The notes: generated by a model from the letters alone, not told the origin. A stretch of 64,000 nucleotides of DNA from Polaromonas jejuensis NBRC 106434 (GCF_001598235.1 NZ_BCYO01000009.1:94441-158440), one strand, 5' to 3'. Numbered from the stretch's first letter, positions 25,933 to 35,683 are shown. Translations and numbers: made by a program.

Positions 25933-26913
25933 TCAATCTACGGTCGCGCCGGAGCGCTTCACCAGGGACTCCCAATAAGGAAGCTCTTTGGCAATGAATT
26001 GCGTGAATTGCTCCGCTGTTCCCGTCACATCGCTGGAGCCCAGCTTGCTGAGGCTGGCTGCGACGTCTGCACTCTTGAGCACTTTGTTCACGGCCTGGTT
26101 CAGGCGCTTGATGAGGTGGGAAGGTGTTTTGGAAGGGACAAAAACGCCGTACCAGTTTTCAATGACGAAACTGGGATAACCCAGCTCCTTCATTGTGGGA
26201 ACATCAGGCATGCCTTTGGAACGAACGGCCCCCGTGGTCGCCAAAGCGCGGATTCGCCCGGAGTTCAATTGGGCGGCAATGGCCGTGGTCGTCTCGAACG
26301 CAAGTGGCACCTGACCGGACAGCACATCCGCCAGGGCCGGGCCTTGGCCCCTGTAAGGGATGTGCGCGATATCCAGCTGTTTCTCCAGCTTCAGCAGCTC
26401 GCCCATCAGGTGCTGTGGGCTACCGCTGCCGCCCGATGCATAGCTGTATTTTCCGGGGTTGTTCTTGATCAGTTCAAGGAGCTGGTTGACGCTGGTCGCC
26501 GGTACCGATGTGTTGACGTAGAGAACCAGGGGCACCGAGGCGACCTCGCCAACGGCGGCAAGATTTTTGACGGGATCGATTCGCAGCTTGTAAAGATTGC
26601 GGTTGATCACAATGCCTGTGTTGTTGCCTAAAAGAATCGTGCAGCCGTCACTTGCCGCATTGGCAACAAATTCAGTGCCAATGTTGCTGCTTGCGCCTCC
26701 CTTGTTTTCCACAATCACGGTGGTGCCCAATTCCTTGGCCAGGCCTGGCGCCAGCAGGCGCGAAAGTATGTCGGTCGTGCCGCCGGGTGGGTAGGGCGAG
26801 ATGATTTTCACGAGGGGGCACGGATAGGCCGTTTGCCCGAAGGCGCCCAGCCCGGTGAGGGCCAGCCCCACACCCATTGCCAGGGCAGATGCTTTTTTCT
26901 TGAATGCTCTCAT
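25933..26913 (-). CDS. TctC/Bug-family periplasmic substrate-binding protein
   Basis: 326 residues from ATG 26913, preceded by CAGGAGACAAACG. Signal peptide: MRAFKKKASALAMGVGLALTG then GAFGQTA. The mature part has VKIISPYPPGGTTDILSRLL, NKGGASSNIGTEFVA, IPYRGQGPALADVLSGQVPL and NWYGVFVPSKTP. It differs clearly from the Bug protein at 24262-25248, so the two likely bind different ligands. It ends 20 bases before the downstream rraA-like start. Confidence 0.92.
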   Translation of the reverse strand: MRAFKKKASALAMGVGLALTGLGAFGQTAYPCPLVKIISPYPPGGTTDILSRLLAPGLAKELGTTVIVENKGGASSNIGTEFVANAASDGCTILLGNNTGIVINRNLYKLRIDPVKNLAAVGEVASVPLVLYVNTSVPATSVNQLLELIKNNPGKYSYASGGSGSPQHLMGELLKLEKQLDIAHIPYRGQGPALADVLSGQVPLAFETTTAIAAQLNSGRIRALATTGAVRSKGMPDVPTMKELGYPSFVIENWYGVFVPSKTPSHLIKRLNQAVNKVLKSADVAASLSKLGSSDVTGTAEQFTQFIAKELPYWESLVKRSGATVD

Positions 26914-26938
26914 GTCGTTTGTCTCCTGAATTCCTGAT

Positions 26939-27625
26939 TTATTGAGCCGGCCTGGTTGCGCAAGCGCGTTGCAAGGTGTGGTACCCATACTTTTTGCGAG
27001 CCTCGGACAAGGCCATGCCACCCAGTGCGGCATTCAATATTTGCTCTTCGGTTTCGCGGGTCTGCAATGCCTTGGCAAGGACTTCATGCATCTTCAGCCT
27101 GGGTACGACCACGATGCCGTCTGCATCGCCAACGACCAGATCACCGGGCAGCACACGCACATCGCCCAGCGTGACCGGCTGTTCGTAAGCCTCCACCTGG
27201 ACACGGTCCTTGCCTGTCCGCATGAACTTGCCGCAGGCATACAGGGGATAGCCTGCCTTGTCAGCTTCGGACGTGTCCCGGCATACGCCATGGATCACCG
27301 TGCCCCCTATGCCCTTGTGGGCGGCGAGCTGGCTGAGAATGCCGCCCCAGACCGTGCAGTCCAGACGGCCGCCATTGTCCAGAACCACCACCGTGCCTGG
27401 TGTCAAGGTGTCGATGAAATCGCCCACGGTGCCGGGCTCGAACCGGTCAACGGGGGCGAATCGAATCGTGAAAGCAAAGCCAAACAGCTTTTGCGGGCCA
27501 GCCACGGGCTTGATGCCCAAGGCGCTGCCTGGCAAGCCGAAGTAGTCCAGCGAATCGGACACTTCAGCGGTGGACAGTGACCTGGCCTGTCTGAACCAGT
27601 CCAGTTTCTCGAAATCTTCTTGCAT
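26939..27625 (-). CDS. RraA-like aldolase/decarboxylase family protein, second copy
   Basis: 228 residues from ATG 27625, chosen for the GAGAG seven bases upstream; ATG 27655 (238 residues) is the alternative. Landmarks: LSTAEVSDSLDYFGLPGSA, LDNGGRLDCTVWGGILSQLAA, GTVIHGVCRDTSEA, and VLPGDLVVGDADGIVVVPR. This is a different subfamily from the copy at 25250 (HGVCRDT in place of DGAVRDV). First gene of the four-gene operon, divergent from the LysR regulator at 27714. Confidence 0.82.
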   Translation of the reverse strand: MQEDFEKLDWFRQARSLSTAEVSDSLDYFGLPGSALGIKPVAGPQKLFGFAFTIRFAPVDRFEPGTVGDFIDTLTPGTVVVLDNGGRLDCTVWGGILSQLAAHKGIGGTVIHGVCRDTSEADKAGYPLYACGKFMRTGKDRVQVEAYEQPVTLGDVRVLPGDLVVGDADGIVVVPRLKMHEVLAKALQTRETEEQILNAALGGMALSEARKKYGYHTLQRACATRPAQ

Positions 27626-27713
27626 TGTTGCGCTCTCAAATGGAGAAGGCGCCATTCTTTAGTAAAGTTAGATTGAATTCAATCGCGGAATTTTGATTAA
27701 AAATTCAATATTT

Positions 27714-28613
27714 ATGAACTTACGGCAGCTCAGATACTTTTGCGAAGTTGTGGATGCAGGCAATGCGAACACTGCAGCCCATAAGCTGTTTGTCGCGCCC
27801 ACAGCGATCAGCATGCAAATGAGCCAGCTGGAAAACCAGCTGGGGGGAAAACTGTTTGATCGCTCCTCCAGGCCGATGGCACTGACGCCGCTCGGCCGTT
27901 TTGTTTATCCCAAAGCCAAGGAACTGCTGGCGGACGCCGGCCGGCTCGTCGAGGAAGCCAAGGGCATCGCGTCTGGAAACCTGGGATGGCTGAGCATTGG
28001 CTTTACGCGATCAACGATTTTTTCGGTGGTACCCGATGCCGTGAGGGAGATGAAATCTGCCTTCCCCAAAGTGCAGATCGATCTGGTCGAAATCCTGACC
28101 GAACATCAGGCGGAGGGCATTCGCAAAGGAGTCATCCACATCGGCGTTTCACGAACCATCGGTGAGTTCGAGGCCGAACCCGACCTGGCTTACACCCCTC
28201 TGTTCAAGGAGGCGCTGATTGCGGCCATTCCCATGCATCACCCGCTCGCCGCGCGAAAGTCTCTCAAAGCCTCGGATCTGGATGAGATGCCCTTCATCAG
28301 CTACCCGAAGGATCCGCACAGCAACTTTTCAAAGTTGTCACTGGGGCTGCTGGAAGCTGCTGGCGCCAAACCGCGCGTCGGCTACGAGGCCAAGGAAATT
28401 CATACGGCATTGGGTCTGGTGGCAGCCGGGCTGGGTGCGACATTGGTCGGAAAAACGGTGGCCGTGAACAACCGGACGGACGTTTGCTTTTTGCCGATTC
28501 GCGGAGCCAGGATGACGGCCAAAGTGTTTGCCGTTCACAAGAGGGACGAGCAAAGCCGGTTGACAGATGCATTTCTGAAAATCATTCAGGAGCAATCTGC
28601 GCGGCGGCTCTAG
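27714..28613 (+). CDS. LysR-family transcriptional regulator
   Basis: 299 residues from ATG 27714 (MNLRQLRYFCEVVDAGNANTAA...), the standard LysR start; a TTG at 27693 in frame is less likely. HTH followed by a substrate-binding domain (GFTRSTIFSVVPDAVREM, GVSRTIGEFEAEPDLAYTPL), similar to regulators of aromatic-acid catabolism. It is divergent from the RraA/Bug operon with only 88 bases between, so it most likely controls it. The promoter region is A+T-rich. Confidence 0.9.
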   Translation: MNLRQLRYFCEVVDAGNANTAAHKLFVAPTAISMQMSQLENQLGGKLFDRSSRPMALTPLGRFVYPKAKELLADAGRLVEEAKGIASGNLGWLSIGFTRSTIFSVVPDAVREMKSAFPKVQIDLVEILTEHQAEGIRKGVIHIGVSRTIGEFEAEPDLAYTPLFKEALIAAIPMHHPLAARKSLKASDLDEMPFISYPKDPHSNFSKLSLGLLEAAGAKPRVGYEAKEIHTALGLVAAGLGATLVGKTVAVNNRTDVCFLPIRGARMTAKVFAVHKRDEQSRLTDAFLKIIQEQSARRL

Positions 28614-28619
28614 CCTGTG

Positions 28620-29504
28620 TCATTGCAGCCGCGCCGCGATGAAGTCCAGAAACGCCGTGATCCGCGATGACAGCGCCGTGTTGCGGTAGTACACCGCGTT
28701 CACCGCCTGCCGTACCTCGACGGTGTCACGCACCAGCAGCTGCACCAGGCTCCCGTTCGCGCGGTCGGCTTCGGTCATGAAGTCGGCCAGGCACACAATG
28801 CCCATGCCCGCCAGCGCCAGATGGCGCATGGTCTCGCCGCTGGAGGCACTGAGCTTGAGCGTGGCCGGATAGCTGTCGCCATGGGGCCCGCGCAGCGGCC
28901 ATTCATTCAGGGATGCTACCTGGCTGTTGCCTATGAGCGCGTGGCTCGCCAGGTCGGCCACGCGTTTTGGCTTGCCGTGCGCTTCCAGATAGGCGGGGCT
29001 GGCCAGCACGCGCAGGCGGCTGGTGCACAGCGGCCGTGCGTGCAAGGTGGAGTCGCGCAGCGGCCCGATGCGTATCGCGATGTCGGTGCGCTGGGCCAGG
29101 AGGTCGACGTTGAGGTCGTCGGTGTTGAGCTCCAGCTCGATCTTGGGAAACAGCGCGCTGAATTCCGGCAGCAGCGGCACGATGGCGTGCAGCATGAAGG
29201 GCGAGGCCGCGTTCACGCGCAGCAGCCCGGCCGGCTGCTGCCGCCGCGCCGTCACTTCCTCTTCGGCCTCGTCCATGGCGTCCAGGATGGCACGCGTGCG
29301 CGCCAGGAAGGTCTGGCCTTCTTCGGTCAGCTCCAGCCGCCGCGTCGTGCGGCGCAGCAAGGTGGTGCCCAGCTTTTTCTCGAGCCGGCCCAGCGCCCGG
29401 CTGATGCCCGACACGGTTTGCCCCAGCTGGTCGGCCGCAGCGGTGATGGAGCCGCTGTCCACCACCGCGCGAAAGGCCAGCAGTTCTTCGAGGGTTGTTT
29501 TCAT
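28620..29504 (-). CDS. LysR-family transcriptional regulator
   Basis: 294 residues. CAGGAACACCC precedes the ATG at 29504. HTH (MKTTLEELLAFRAVVDSGSITAAADQLGQTVSGISRAL) and a LysR substrate domain with GEGLK-type pattern ASSGETMRHLALAGMGIV. Divergent from the MFS exporter at 29618, the likely target. Its stop is 6 bases from the stop of the convergent LysR gene. Confidence 0.9.
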   Translation of the reverse strand: MKTTLEELLAFRAVVDSGSITAAADQLGQTVSGISRALGRLEKKLGTTLLRRTTRRLELTEEGQTFLARTRAILDAMDEAEEEVTARRQQPAGLLRVNAASPFMLHAIVPLLPEFSALFPKIELELNTDDLNVDLLAQRTDIAIRIGPLRDSTLHARPLCTSRLRVLASPAYLEAHGKPKRVADLASHALIGNSQVASLNEWPLRGPHGDSYPATLKLSASSGETMRHLALAGMGIVCLADFMTEADRANGSLVQLLVRDTVEVRQAVNAVYYRNTALSSRITAFLDFIAARLQ

Positions 29505-29617
29505 GGGTGTTCCTGCATTGTTGCTTCCAGGTCAAATATATTCTGCATGAGCAGGGGTTTTTCTGCAAAGATAAACCTCGCACACTGCAGGCTTCGTTTG
29601 ACCACCCGGAGCCTCTC

Positions 29618-30820
29618 ATGCCCATTGCCCTTCTCGCGCTGACGATCAGCGCCTTTGCCATCGGAACGACGGAGTTCGTCATCGTCGGCCTGCTGCCCAC
29701 CGTGGCGGCCGACCTGCAAATCAGCCTGCCCTCGGCCGGCCTGCTGGTCAGCCTGTATGCGCTGGGCGTCGCCATCGGCGCGCCGGTGCTCACCGCCCTC
29801 ACCGGCCGGCTGCCGCGCAAGACCCTGCTGCTCGGCCTCATGGCCTTGTTCACGCTGGGCAACCTGCTGGCCTGGCAGGCGCCCGGCTACAGCTCGCTGG
29901 TGGCTGCGCGCATCCTCACGGGCCTGGCGCACGGCGTGTTCTTTTCCATAGGCTCCACCATTGCCACCGGCCTGGTGCCCAAGGAAAAAGCCGCCAGCGC
30001 CATTGCCATCATGTTCACCGGCCTCACGGTGGCGCTGGTCACCGGCGTGCCGCTGGGCACCTTCATCGGCCAGCACTTCGGCTGGCGCGAGACCTTCCTC
30101 GCCGTGTCGGCCCTGGGCGCGATTGCCTTCGTGGTGAGCCTGCTGTTCGTGCCGCGCAACATCAGGCACACGCCGCCGGCGTCGCTGGCGCAGCAGTTCC
30201 GGGTGCTGGCCCAGCCGCGCCTGCTGCTGGTGTATGCCAAGACGGCCATAGGCTACGGCGGCTCCTTCATTCCCTTCACCTTTCTCGCGCCCATCCTGCA
30301 GCAGGCTGGCTTCAGCGCCGGGGCCGTGGGCTGGGTGATGCTGGTGTACGGCGTGTCGGTGGCGGTGGGCAACCTCTGGGGCGGGCGCCTGGCCGACCGC
30401 AAGGGGCCGGTTGCCGCGCTGAAGATCATCTTTGCGCTGCTCGCCGCCGTGCTGCTGCTGTTTCAGTTCACCGCGCCGCATCCGTGGCTGGCCGTGGGCA
30501 CCGTGCTGCTGTGGGGCGCCGTGGCGTTCGGCAACGTGCCGGGTTTACAGGTGTATGTGGTGAGCCAGGCCGAGCGCCACACGCCCCAGGCGATCGACGT
30601 GGCCTCGGGCCTGAACATCGCCGCCTTCAACCTCGGCATCGCCTTTGCGGCCTGGGCCGGCGGCCTGGTGGTCACCCATCTGGGCCTCATGCACACGCCG
30701 TGGATTGGCGCGGGGGTGGTGCTGGTGGCGCTGGCGCTCACTTACTGGAGCGGCCGCCTTGACGCCCGCGACGGCGTGCCTGCCCGCATGGCCGGCAAGG
30801 GCACCGCCCTGGCCCATTGA
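29618..30820 (+). CDS. MFS transporter, DHA1-type efflux (AraJ-like)
   Basis: 400 residues from ATG 29618. Starts [30 protein letters not shown], the DHA1/AraJ first helix, with the MFS loop motif [11 protein letters not shown] between helices 2 and 3 and twelve predicted membrane helices. Such proteins export sugars or drugs by proton antiport; the substrate is unknown. Divergent from its probable LysR regulator, followed after 71 bases by an aldo-keto reductase. Confidence 0.9.
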   Translation: MPIALLALTISAFAIGTTEFVIVGLLPTVAADLQISLPSAGLLVSLYALGVAIGAPVLTALTGRLPRKTLLLGLMALFTLGNLLAWQAPGYSSLVAARILTGLAHGVFFSIGSTIATGLVPKEKAASAIAIMFTGLTVALVTGVPLGTFIGQHFGWRETFLAVSALGAIAFVVSLLFVPRNIRHTPPASLAQQFRVLAQPRLLLVYAKTAIGYGGSFIPFTFLAPILQQAGFSAGAVGWVMLVYGVSVAVGNLWGGRLADRKGPVAALKIIFALLAAVLLLFQFTAPHPWLAVGTVLLWGAVAFGNVPGLQVYVVSQAERHTPQAIDVASGLNIAAFNLGIAFAAWAGGLVVTHLGLMHTPWIGAGVVLVALALTYWSGRLDARDGVPARMAGKGTALAH

Positions 30821-30891
30821 TGGCCCGGCCGCCTTATCCCTCCCTGCATCTCCCTACCTACATTCATCATCCATTCAGAAAGAACATCCCC

Positions 30892-31695
30892 ATGAGCATT
30901 CCCGCATTCGGCCTCGGCACCTTCCGGCTCAAGGACCAGGTCGTGATCGACTCCGTCAGCAACGCGCTGGCCCTCGGCTACCGCCTCATCGACACCGCGC
31001 AGATTTACGGCAACGAAGCCGAGGTCGGCCAGGCCATAGACGCCAGCGGCGTGCCGCGCAGCGAGCTCTTCCTCACCACCAAGATCTGGACTGACAACCT
31101 GGCCAAAGACAAGCTGATCCCCAGCCTCAAGGACAGCCTGGTCAAGCTCCGCACCGACCATGTGGACCTCACGTTGATCCACTGGCCGTCTCCGGGCGGC
31201 GCGGTACCACTGGCCGATACGCTGGGTGCGCTCGCGGAAGCGAAGAAACAAGGCCTCACAAAACAGATCGGCGTCTCCAATTTCAACAGGGCCCTCCTGC
31301 AGGAAGCCATAGACACGGTGGGCGCCGCCAACATCGCCACCCACCAGATCGAGCTGAGCCCCTACCTGCAAAACCGCAAGATGGTTGATTTCGCACGCAG
31401 CCAGGGCATTCACATCACGTCGTACATGACGCTGGCCTACGGCAAGGTGCTGCTGGACCCGGTGCTGCTGCAGATTGCGCAGCGGCACAACGCCACCACC
31501 GCGCAGGTGGCGCTGGCCTGGGCGATGCAGCTGGGCTATGCGGTGATTCCGTCGTCGACCCAGCGCGCCAACCTGCAGGGCAATTTGCTGGCGCAGCAGC
31601 TGCGGCTAACGGAGCTGGACATGGCGGAGATTGCTGCGCTGGACCGGGGCGAGCGGCTGGTCAATCCGGACGGCCTGGCGCCCAGGTGGGATTGA
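30892..31695 (+). CDS. dkgB: Aldo-keto reductase (2,5-diketo-D-gluconate reductase B type)
   Basis: 267 residues, the length of DkgB. Catalytic tetrad visible: Asp34 and Tyr39 ([12 protein letters not shown]), Lys64 (LTTKIW) and His97 (TLIHWP). The NADPH-binding C-terminus [15 protein letters not shown] is present. The enzyme reduces carbonyls such as 2,5-diketogluconate or methylglyoxal with NADPH. The gene symbol follows the overall match; the physiological substrate is not certain. Next gene starts one base after its stop. Confidence 0.85.
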   Translation: MSIPAFGLGTFRLKDQVVIDSVSNALALGYRLIDTAQIYGNEAEVGQAIDASGVPRSELFLTTKIWTDNLAKDKLIPSLKDSLVKLRTDHVDLTLIHWPSPGGAVPLADTLGALAEAKKQGLTKQIGVSNFNRALLQEAIDTVGAANIATHQIELSPYLQNRKMVDFARSQGIHITSYMTLAYGKVLLDPVLLQIAQRHNATTAQVALAWAMQLGYAVIPSSTQRANLQGNLLAQQLRLTELDMAEIAALDRGERLVNPDGLAPRWD

Positions 31696-31696
31696 C

Positions 31697-32050
31697 ATGC
31701 GCATGACCACACAAACCGAAAACACTGCGGCACTGAGACCCTTCGTCGGCCGGACCTTCAGGATCGACTATGGCGAAGCGATGACGGTATTGAACATCTA
31801 TGCCGAGGACGGCCGGACGATGCGCTACGAGGTCCTTACCGGTGCGTTCGCCGGGGCAAGCGCCGAAGTCCGGTACGACGCGGTGGAAATCGACCTGGGT
31901 CTCTACGTACTGTCATGGCAGGAGGCCGACAAGGGCACGGTGGTGCATGTCGACGACTTCTCAGGCGGCACGTCGCGCAGTTTCTACACGACCGCAACAC
32001 ACGACTTCGTTCGCATGGCCGGCACACTCACCCGCGTGCAGGCCGCCTGA
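31697..32050 (+). CDS. MoaF-like small protein
   Basis: 117 residues from ATG 31697, directly after the reductase stop. LRPFVGRTFRIDYGEAMTVLNIY, MRYEVLTGAFAGA, VDLGLYVLSWQE-like and GTVVHVDDFSGGTSRSFYTT describe a small beta-barrel of the MoaF type (lipocalin-like). MoaF was named in molybdenum-cofactor-linked operons, but the biochemical function is unknown. Likely co-transcribed with the reductase. Confidence 0.7.
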   Translation: MRMTTQTENTAALRPFVGRTFRIDYGEAMTVLNIYAEDGRTMRYEVLTGAFAGASAEVRYDAVEIDLGLYVLSWQEADKGTVVHVDDFSGGTSRSFYTTATHDFVRMAGTLTRVQAA

Positions 32051-32185
32051 CCCGCGATGGAAACCAACACACTGACATCAACTGGCCTCACTCACGGCCC
32101 GCAGCGGCGCCGCGCAACGGCTTCAGCGTGGCGGTCTGACCTGCTCCGGCAGCGGGCATGGAGCGCCTTGAACGGGGAAATGAAT

Positions 32186-32243
32186 CAAAATGGCTTCCAG
32201 CCCATACGAGTTGTGCGCAGGCAGCTATTAAAAATATAGCGAC
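32186..32243 (+). repeat. Dispersed intergenic repeat, copy 1
   Basis: The pattern CAAAATGGCTTCCAGCCC ... GTGCGCAGGCAGCTATTAAA ... ATAGCGAC recurs at 48898-48955 and 56995-57054, and its 3' part at 53073-53090. The AGCTATT...TAGC portion is an imperfect palindrome. The region 32051-32405 otherwise holds only this and the pirin-like remnant at 32270. Confidence 0.7.
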
Positions 32244-32269
32244 AGCCTGGCGGCGACCGGTAAGGTTCA

Positions 32270-32333
32270 GCCGTCGTCGGCCGGTCCTCGTGCTTGCCCA
32301 GGTGCCGCGCCAAGCGCGCCGGGTCGCGGCTTG
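32270..32333 (-). pseudogene. Possible 3'-end remnant of a pirin gene
   Basis: On the minus strand this stretch reads DPARLARHLGKHEDRP, close to the C-terminus of the pirin at 33619-34668 (EPARFARHPDGREERP). 'GGTGCCGCGC[C/A]AAGCGCGCCGG' is conserved at DNA level. It has the same orientation as the intact gene and lies just before the transporter gene that separates the two. The match is short. Confidence 0.45.
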
Positions 32334-32405
32334 GTGCTGTTCTAATGGCGGATGGTCAATGGGGTGCGCGGCATGCCTCGCATCAAGCTTCAAGGACATG
32401 GTGAA

Positions 32406-33575
32406 TTGAACAACACAAGGGAAAGTTTCGCGGGCGCACTGCAAACGCTGGTGCGCGGGCTGCAAGCCATGGCCGCGGGCCTGCGCAAGGATCCCCTGCT
32501 GCTGGTGCTGATCGCCGCGCTGGCGCTGCTGACCGCCGTGGCGCCGGGCAAGGCAGGCAGCTATCCCTCGCTGGTCGACTGGCCCACCATCGCGGCCCTC
32601 ACCGGCCTGCTGGTGCTGACCAAGGGCCTAGAGGCCAGCGGTTCGCTGCATCGCCTGGGACACTGGCTGATCGGCTTCATGAGCACCGAGCGCGCCACCG
32701 CCCTGTGCCTGGTGCTGGCCGCCGCGCTGCTCTCCACGCTGCTCACCAACGACGTGGCGCTCTTTGTGGTGGTGCCGCTCACGCTGGGCGTTTGCCGCAT
32801 CACCGGCCTGCCCGCCACCAAGCTGGTCATTTTTGAAGCGCTGGCCGTCAATGCCGGCTCGGCGCTCACGCCCATAGGCAATCCGCAAAACCTGTTCCTC
32901 TGGCAGCTGTCGGGCGCGTCGTTCGCGGCGTTCACCCTTCACATGCTGCCGCTGGTGGCGCTGCTGATGCTGCTGTTGCTGGGCCTCACGGCCTGCGTGT
33001 TCCGCGGCCGCAAGGTGCAGGTGCGCGACGAGCACCAGCCGCCGCCGCTGGACCGCACGCTGCTCAGCGTCTCGCTGGCCCTCTACATTCCCTTCCTGGT
33101 CGCCACGGACCTTCACCAGGCCGCCTGGGCGGTGGCCGGGGTGCTGCTGGTCTTTGCGCTGCTGCGCCCCCGGGTGCTGCTGCGGGTGGACTGGGGCCTG
33201 CTGCTGGTCTTTGTGCTGATGTTCATCGACCTGCGCCTGCTCTCCGGGCTGGAGGTCGTGCACCGCGCGATGGCGGGGCTGGACCTGGCGCAGCCGCTGC
33301 GCCTGTATTTCACCGGCATCGCCGCTTCGCAGGTCATCAGCAATGTGCCGGCGGCCATTGCGCTGGCCGAGTATTCCAGGGACTGGCGCGTGCTGGCCTA
33401 CAGCGTCAATGTCGGCGGCTTTGGCCTCGTGGTGGGTTCCCTGGCCAACCTGATTGCGCTGCGCATGGCGCAGGATCGCAAGGCCTGGCCGCACTTTCAT
33501 GGCTTTGCCCTGCCCTTCCTGCTGGTGGCGGCGGCGGTGGGCTATGCCCTGGTCGTCCTCGGGATTGCCCGATAG
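32406..33575 (+). CDS. SLC13/ArsB-like anion or sodium/proton transporter
   Basis: About 389 residues, ten or more membrane helices. LSTLLTNDVALFVVVPLTLG and the NAGSALTPIGNPQNLFLW motif are the two re-entrant signature loops of the ArsB/NhaD/CitMHS ion-transporter superfamily, and a second TND-like loop appears as SQVISNVPAAIAL. The start is uncertain: TTG 32406 has AAGGA nine bases upstream, while ATG 32352, 32373 and 32469 are also in frame. Substrate unknown (dicarboxylate, arsenite or sodium). It is convergent with the pirin gene and possibly inserted between a pirin 3' remnant and the intact gene. Confidence 0.8.
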   Translation: MNNTRESFAGALQTLVRGLQAMAAGLRKDPLLLVLIAALALLTAVAPGKAGSYPSLVDWPTIAALTGLLVLTKGLEASGSLHRLGHWLIGFMSTERATALCLVLAAALLSTLLTNDVALFVVVPLTLGVCRITGLPATKLVIFEALAVNAGSALTPIGNPQNLFLWQLSGASFAAFTLHMLPLVALLMLLLLGLTACVFRGRKVQVRDEHQPPPLDRTLLSVSLALYIPFLVATDLHQAAWAVAGVLLVFALLRPRVLLRVDWGLLLVFVLMFIDLRLLSGLEVVHRAMAGLDLAQPLRLYFTGIAASQVISNVPAAIALAEYSRDWRVLAYSVNVGGFGLVVGSLANLIALRMAQDRKAWPHFHGFALPFLLVAAAVGYALVVLGIAR

Positions 33576-33618
33576 GCCCTTGCGGCCAGGGCCGCCCCGG
33601 GTTGGCCTTGCGCCGCTG

Positions 33619-34668
33619 TCACTTCGCCGGCGCGGCCGCCGGGCGCTCTTCCCTGCCGTCCGGGTGCCGCGCAAAGCGCGCCGGTTCACGTCCATGTACC
33701 GGTGCGTCGTCGGTAAACGACCAGCCGCCAAACTGCGTGCGCCGGTAGTCGGCCAGGGTCTGCGCGATCTCGGCCTGCGTGTTCATGACAAACGGGCCGT
33801 ACTGCACCACCGGCTCGCCGATGGGCCGGCCCTGCAGCAGCAGGAATTCTGCCTGCTCGCTGCTGCTGTTGGCCAGCTCAACCGCTTCGCCGGCGCGCAG
33901 CTCGATGGCGGCATGGCTGGCCACGGCTTCGCCGGCCACGGTGACCGACGCGCCCTTGAAGAAGTACAGCTTGCGCCGCGTGTCCTTGCCGGTGGCGGCT
34001 GGCAGCGTCCATGTGGCGCCGGGCGCCATGCGAAGGGTCCAGATCGCCACGTCGGCGTCGGCCTGCGCGGCCCAGGAATCGGGTGGCGGCGCCAGCGGAG
34101 CCGCGCTGTCCGTATTCTGCATCCGGCCCGCGATCACGGCGACCTCGGTGCTGCGGCCATGGGCATCCGTGGCCGTCAGGCGCGGGATGTCCTGCGACCA
34201 GAACATGGTGAAGTGCGGGTCGGCCATCTTGTTCGCCGCGGGCAGGTTCAGCCAGATCTGGAACAGCTCCAGCGGATTCGGGTTCTGCTGGTCCAGCAGC
34301 GGGAACATTTCCGAATGCACCACGCCCTTGCCGGCGGTGAGCCACTGCACATCGCCCTGGCCGAAGCGCGCGGTCGCGCCCAGCGAATCGGCATGGTCGA
34401 TCAGGCCCTTGCGGACGATGGTCACGGTTTCAAAGCCGCGGTGCGGGTGCGGCGGAAAGCCCGGCACCGTGCTGCCGTGGTACATGCTCCAGCCGTCCTT
34501 GCGGCTGAAGTCCTGGCCCATGTCGCGCCCCGCCAGCGAGGCCGCCGGCCCCATCTGCGCATTGGCCTGTGGATAGGCGTCGTCGTGATACACGCAGAAC
34601 AGGAAGGGGTCCAGGGTTTCCCACGGGAAGCCGAGGGGTTTGATGTGGACGATGGGGTTGGCGGACAT
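33619..34668 (-). CDS. Pirin family protein
   Basis: 349 residues from ATG 34668 (GGAAAG upstream; a TTG at 34683 is not needed). N-terminal cupin has the metal-binding set HPHRGFETVTIV, GDVQWLTAGKGVVHSEM; the C-terminal cupin carries GPFVMNTQAEIAQTL. Pirins are iron-binding cupins, some with quercetinase activity. An Ala/Pro-rich C-terminal tail is extra. Divergent from a LysR gene at 34805, its probable regulator. Partial copies of this gene occur at 32270-32333 and 44693-44748. Confidence 0.9.
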   Translation of the reverse strand: MSANPIVHIKPLGFPWETLDPFLFCVYHDDAYPQANAQMGPAASLAGRDMGQDFSRKDGWSMYHGSTVPGFPPHPHRGFETVTIVRKGLIDHADSLGATARFGQGDVQWLTAGKGVVHSEMFPLLDQQNPNPLELFQIWLNLPAANKMADPHFTMFWSQDIPRLTATDAHGRSTEVAVIAGRMQNTDSAAPLAPPPDSWAAQADADVAIWTLRMAPGATWTLPAATGKDTRRKLYFFKGASVTVAGEAVASHAAIELRAGEAVELANSSSEQAEFLLLQGRPIGEPVVQYGPFVMNTQAEIAQTLADYRRTQFGGWSFTDDAPVHGREPARFARHPDGREERPAAAPAK

Positions 34669-34804
34669 GGCGGTGCTTTCCAAAAGATACAGCTGAGGCT
34701 CTATCTATCTACTTTCAAGTGCATGCCAACGGGCGTACCGCGCCATCGCCGCCCCTGTACATTTGGGAAACCCCTGAATTTAAACTCATCTATTTGGAAA
34801 CCGG

Positions 34805-35683
34805 ATGGAACTGCGTCACCTTCGCTGCTTCGTCGCCGTCGCCGAGGAGCTGCATTTTGGAAGGGCTGCCGAGCGCCTGCATTTGTCTCAGCCGCCCGTC
34901 AGCCTGGCCATCAAGGAACTGGAAACCGAGCTGGGCCTGCGGCTGTTTGAACGCAACTCCCGCCGCATTGCCCTGACCCCGCAAGGCGAGGAGGTGCTTC
35001 GGGATGCCCGGGCGATATTGGCGCGGACCGAGTCATTGAAGCAGCACGCCAGCATGGCAGCCCTTGGCCTGGGCGGCTCGCTCTCCATCGGCTTCATCAG
35101 CCTGGCGGCGTATTCATTTCTACCCGACCTGCTCAAGCGCTTCACCACCGACTTCCCGGGCGTCCGGCTGTCTTTGCAGGAGTCGTCAACCGACCGTATC
35201 GTGCCCGACCTCGAATCGGGCGCGCTGGACATCGGCTGCCTGTTTGCCTTGCCGCAGCTGCCGCCGTCACTGAGCTACCGGGCAACCAGCCGGTATCCGC
35301 TCATGATCGCGCTGCCCGAGGGGCACCCCCTGGCGGGCCTGGCACGGGTGCCGCTCGAGCGCCTGGCTGACGAGCGCTTTCTTTTGTTCGAGCGCCACAA
35401 CGGCCCCATGATGTTCGACACGGTGGTCGCCGCCTGCATGCGGCACGGCTTCAGTCCCAAGCTGTTTCACGCGCGCCAGCAGCACACCATCGTGAGCCTG
35501 GTGTCAGGCGGAATGGGCGTGGCGCTGGTGCCTTCCTGCGTGCAGGTCATGCGCCGCGAAGGCGTGGTGTACCGCCCCTTGCGCGGCGAAAAGACACAGG
35601 TGGAAACGGGCGTCGCCTGGCGGGCCGACGACGACGCGTTCATCGTCAAGGAGTTTTTGCGCTACCTGCCCAGATTGCGCTGA
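34805..35683 (+). CDS. LysR-family transcriptional regulator
   Basis: 292 residues. MELRHLRCFVAVAEELHFGRAAERLHLSQPPVSLAIKELE is a classic LysR helix-turn-helix (CatR/BenM-like subfamily), then a substrate-binding domain. Divergent from pirin with 136 bases between, which fits control of that gene. Confidence 0.92.
   Translation: MELRHLRCFVAVAEELHFGRAAERLHLSQPPVSLAIKELETELGLRLFERNSRRIALTPQGEEVLRDARAILARTESLKQHASMAALGLGGSLSIGFISLAAYSFLPDLLKRFTTDFPGVRLSLQESSTDRIVPDLESGALDIGCLFALPQLPPSLSYRATSRYPLMIALPEGHPLAGLARVPLERLADERFLLFERHNGPMMFDTVVAACMRHGFSPKLFHARQQHTIVSLVSGGMGVALVPSCVQVMRREGVVYRPLRGEKTQVETGVAWRADDDAFIVKEFLRYLPRLR

Noticed and set aside
33575..33593. Hairpin GGCCCT/AGGGCC after the anion transporter as a terminator
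   Set aside because: The stem is short, overlaps the stop codon and has no T run, so it is not listed as a terminator.
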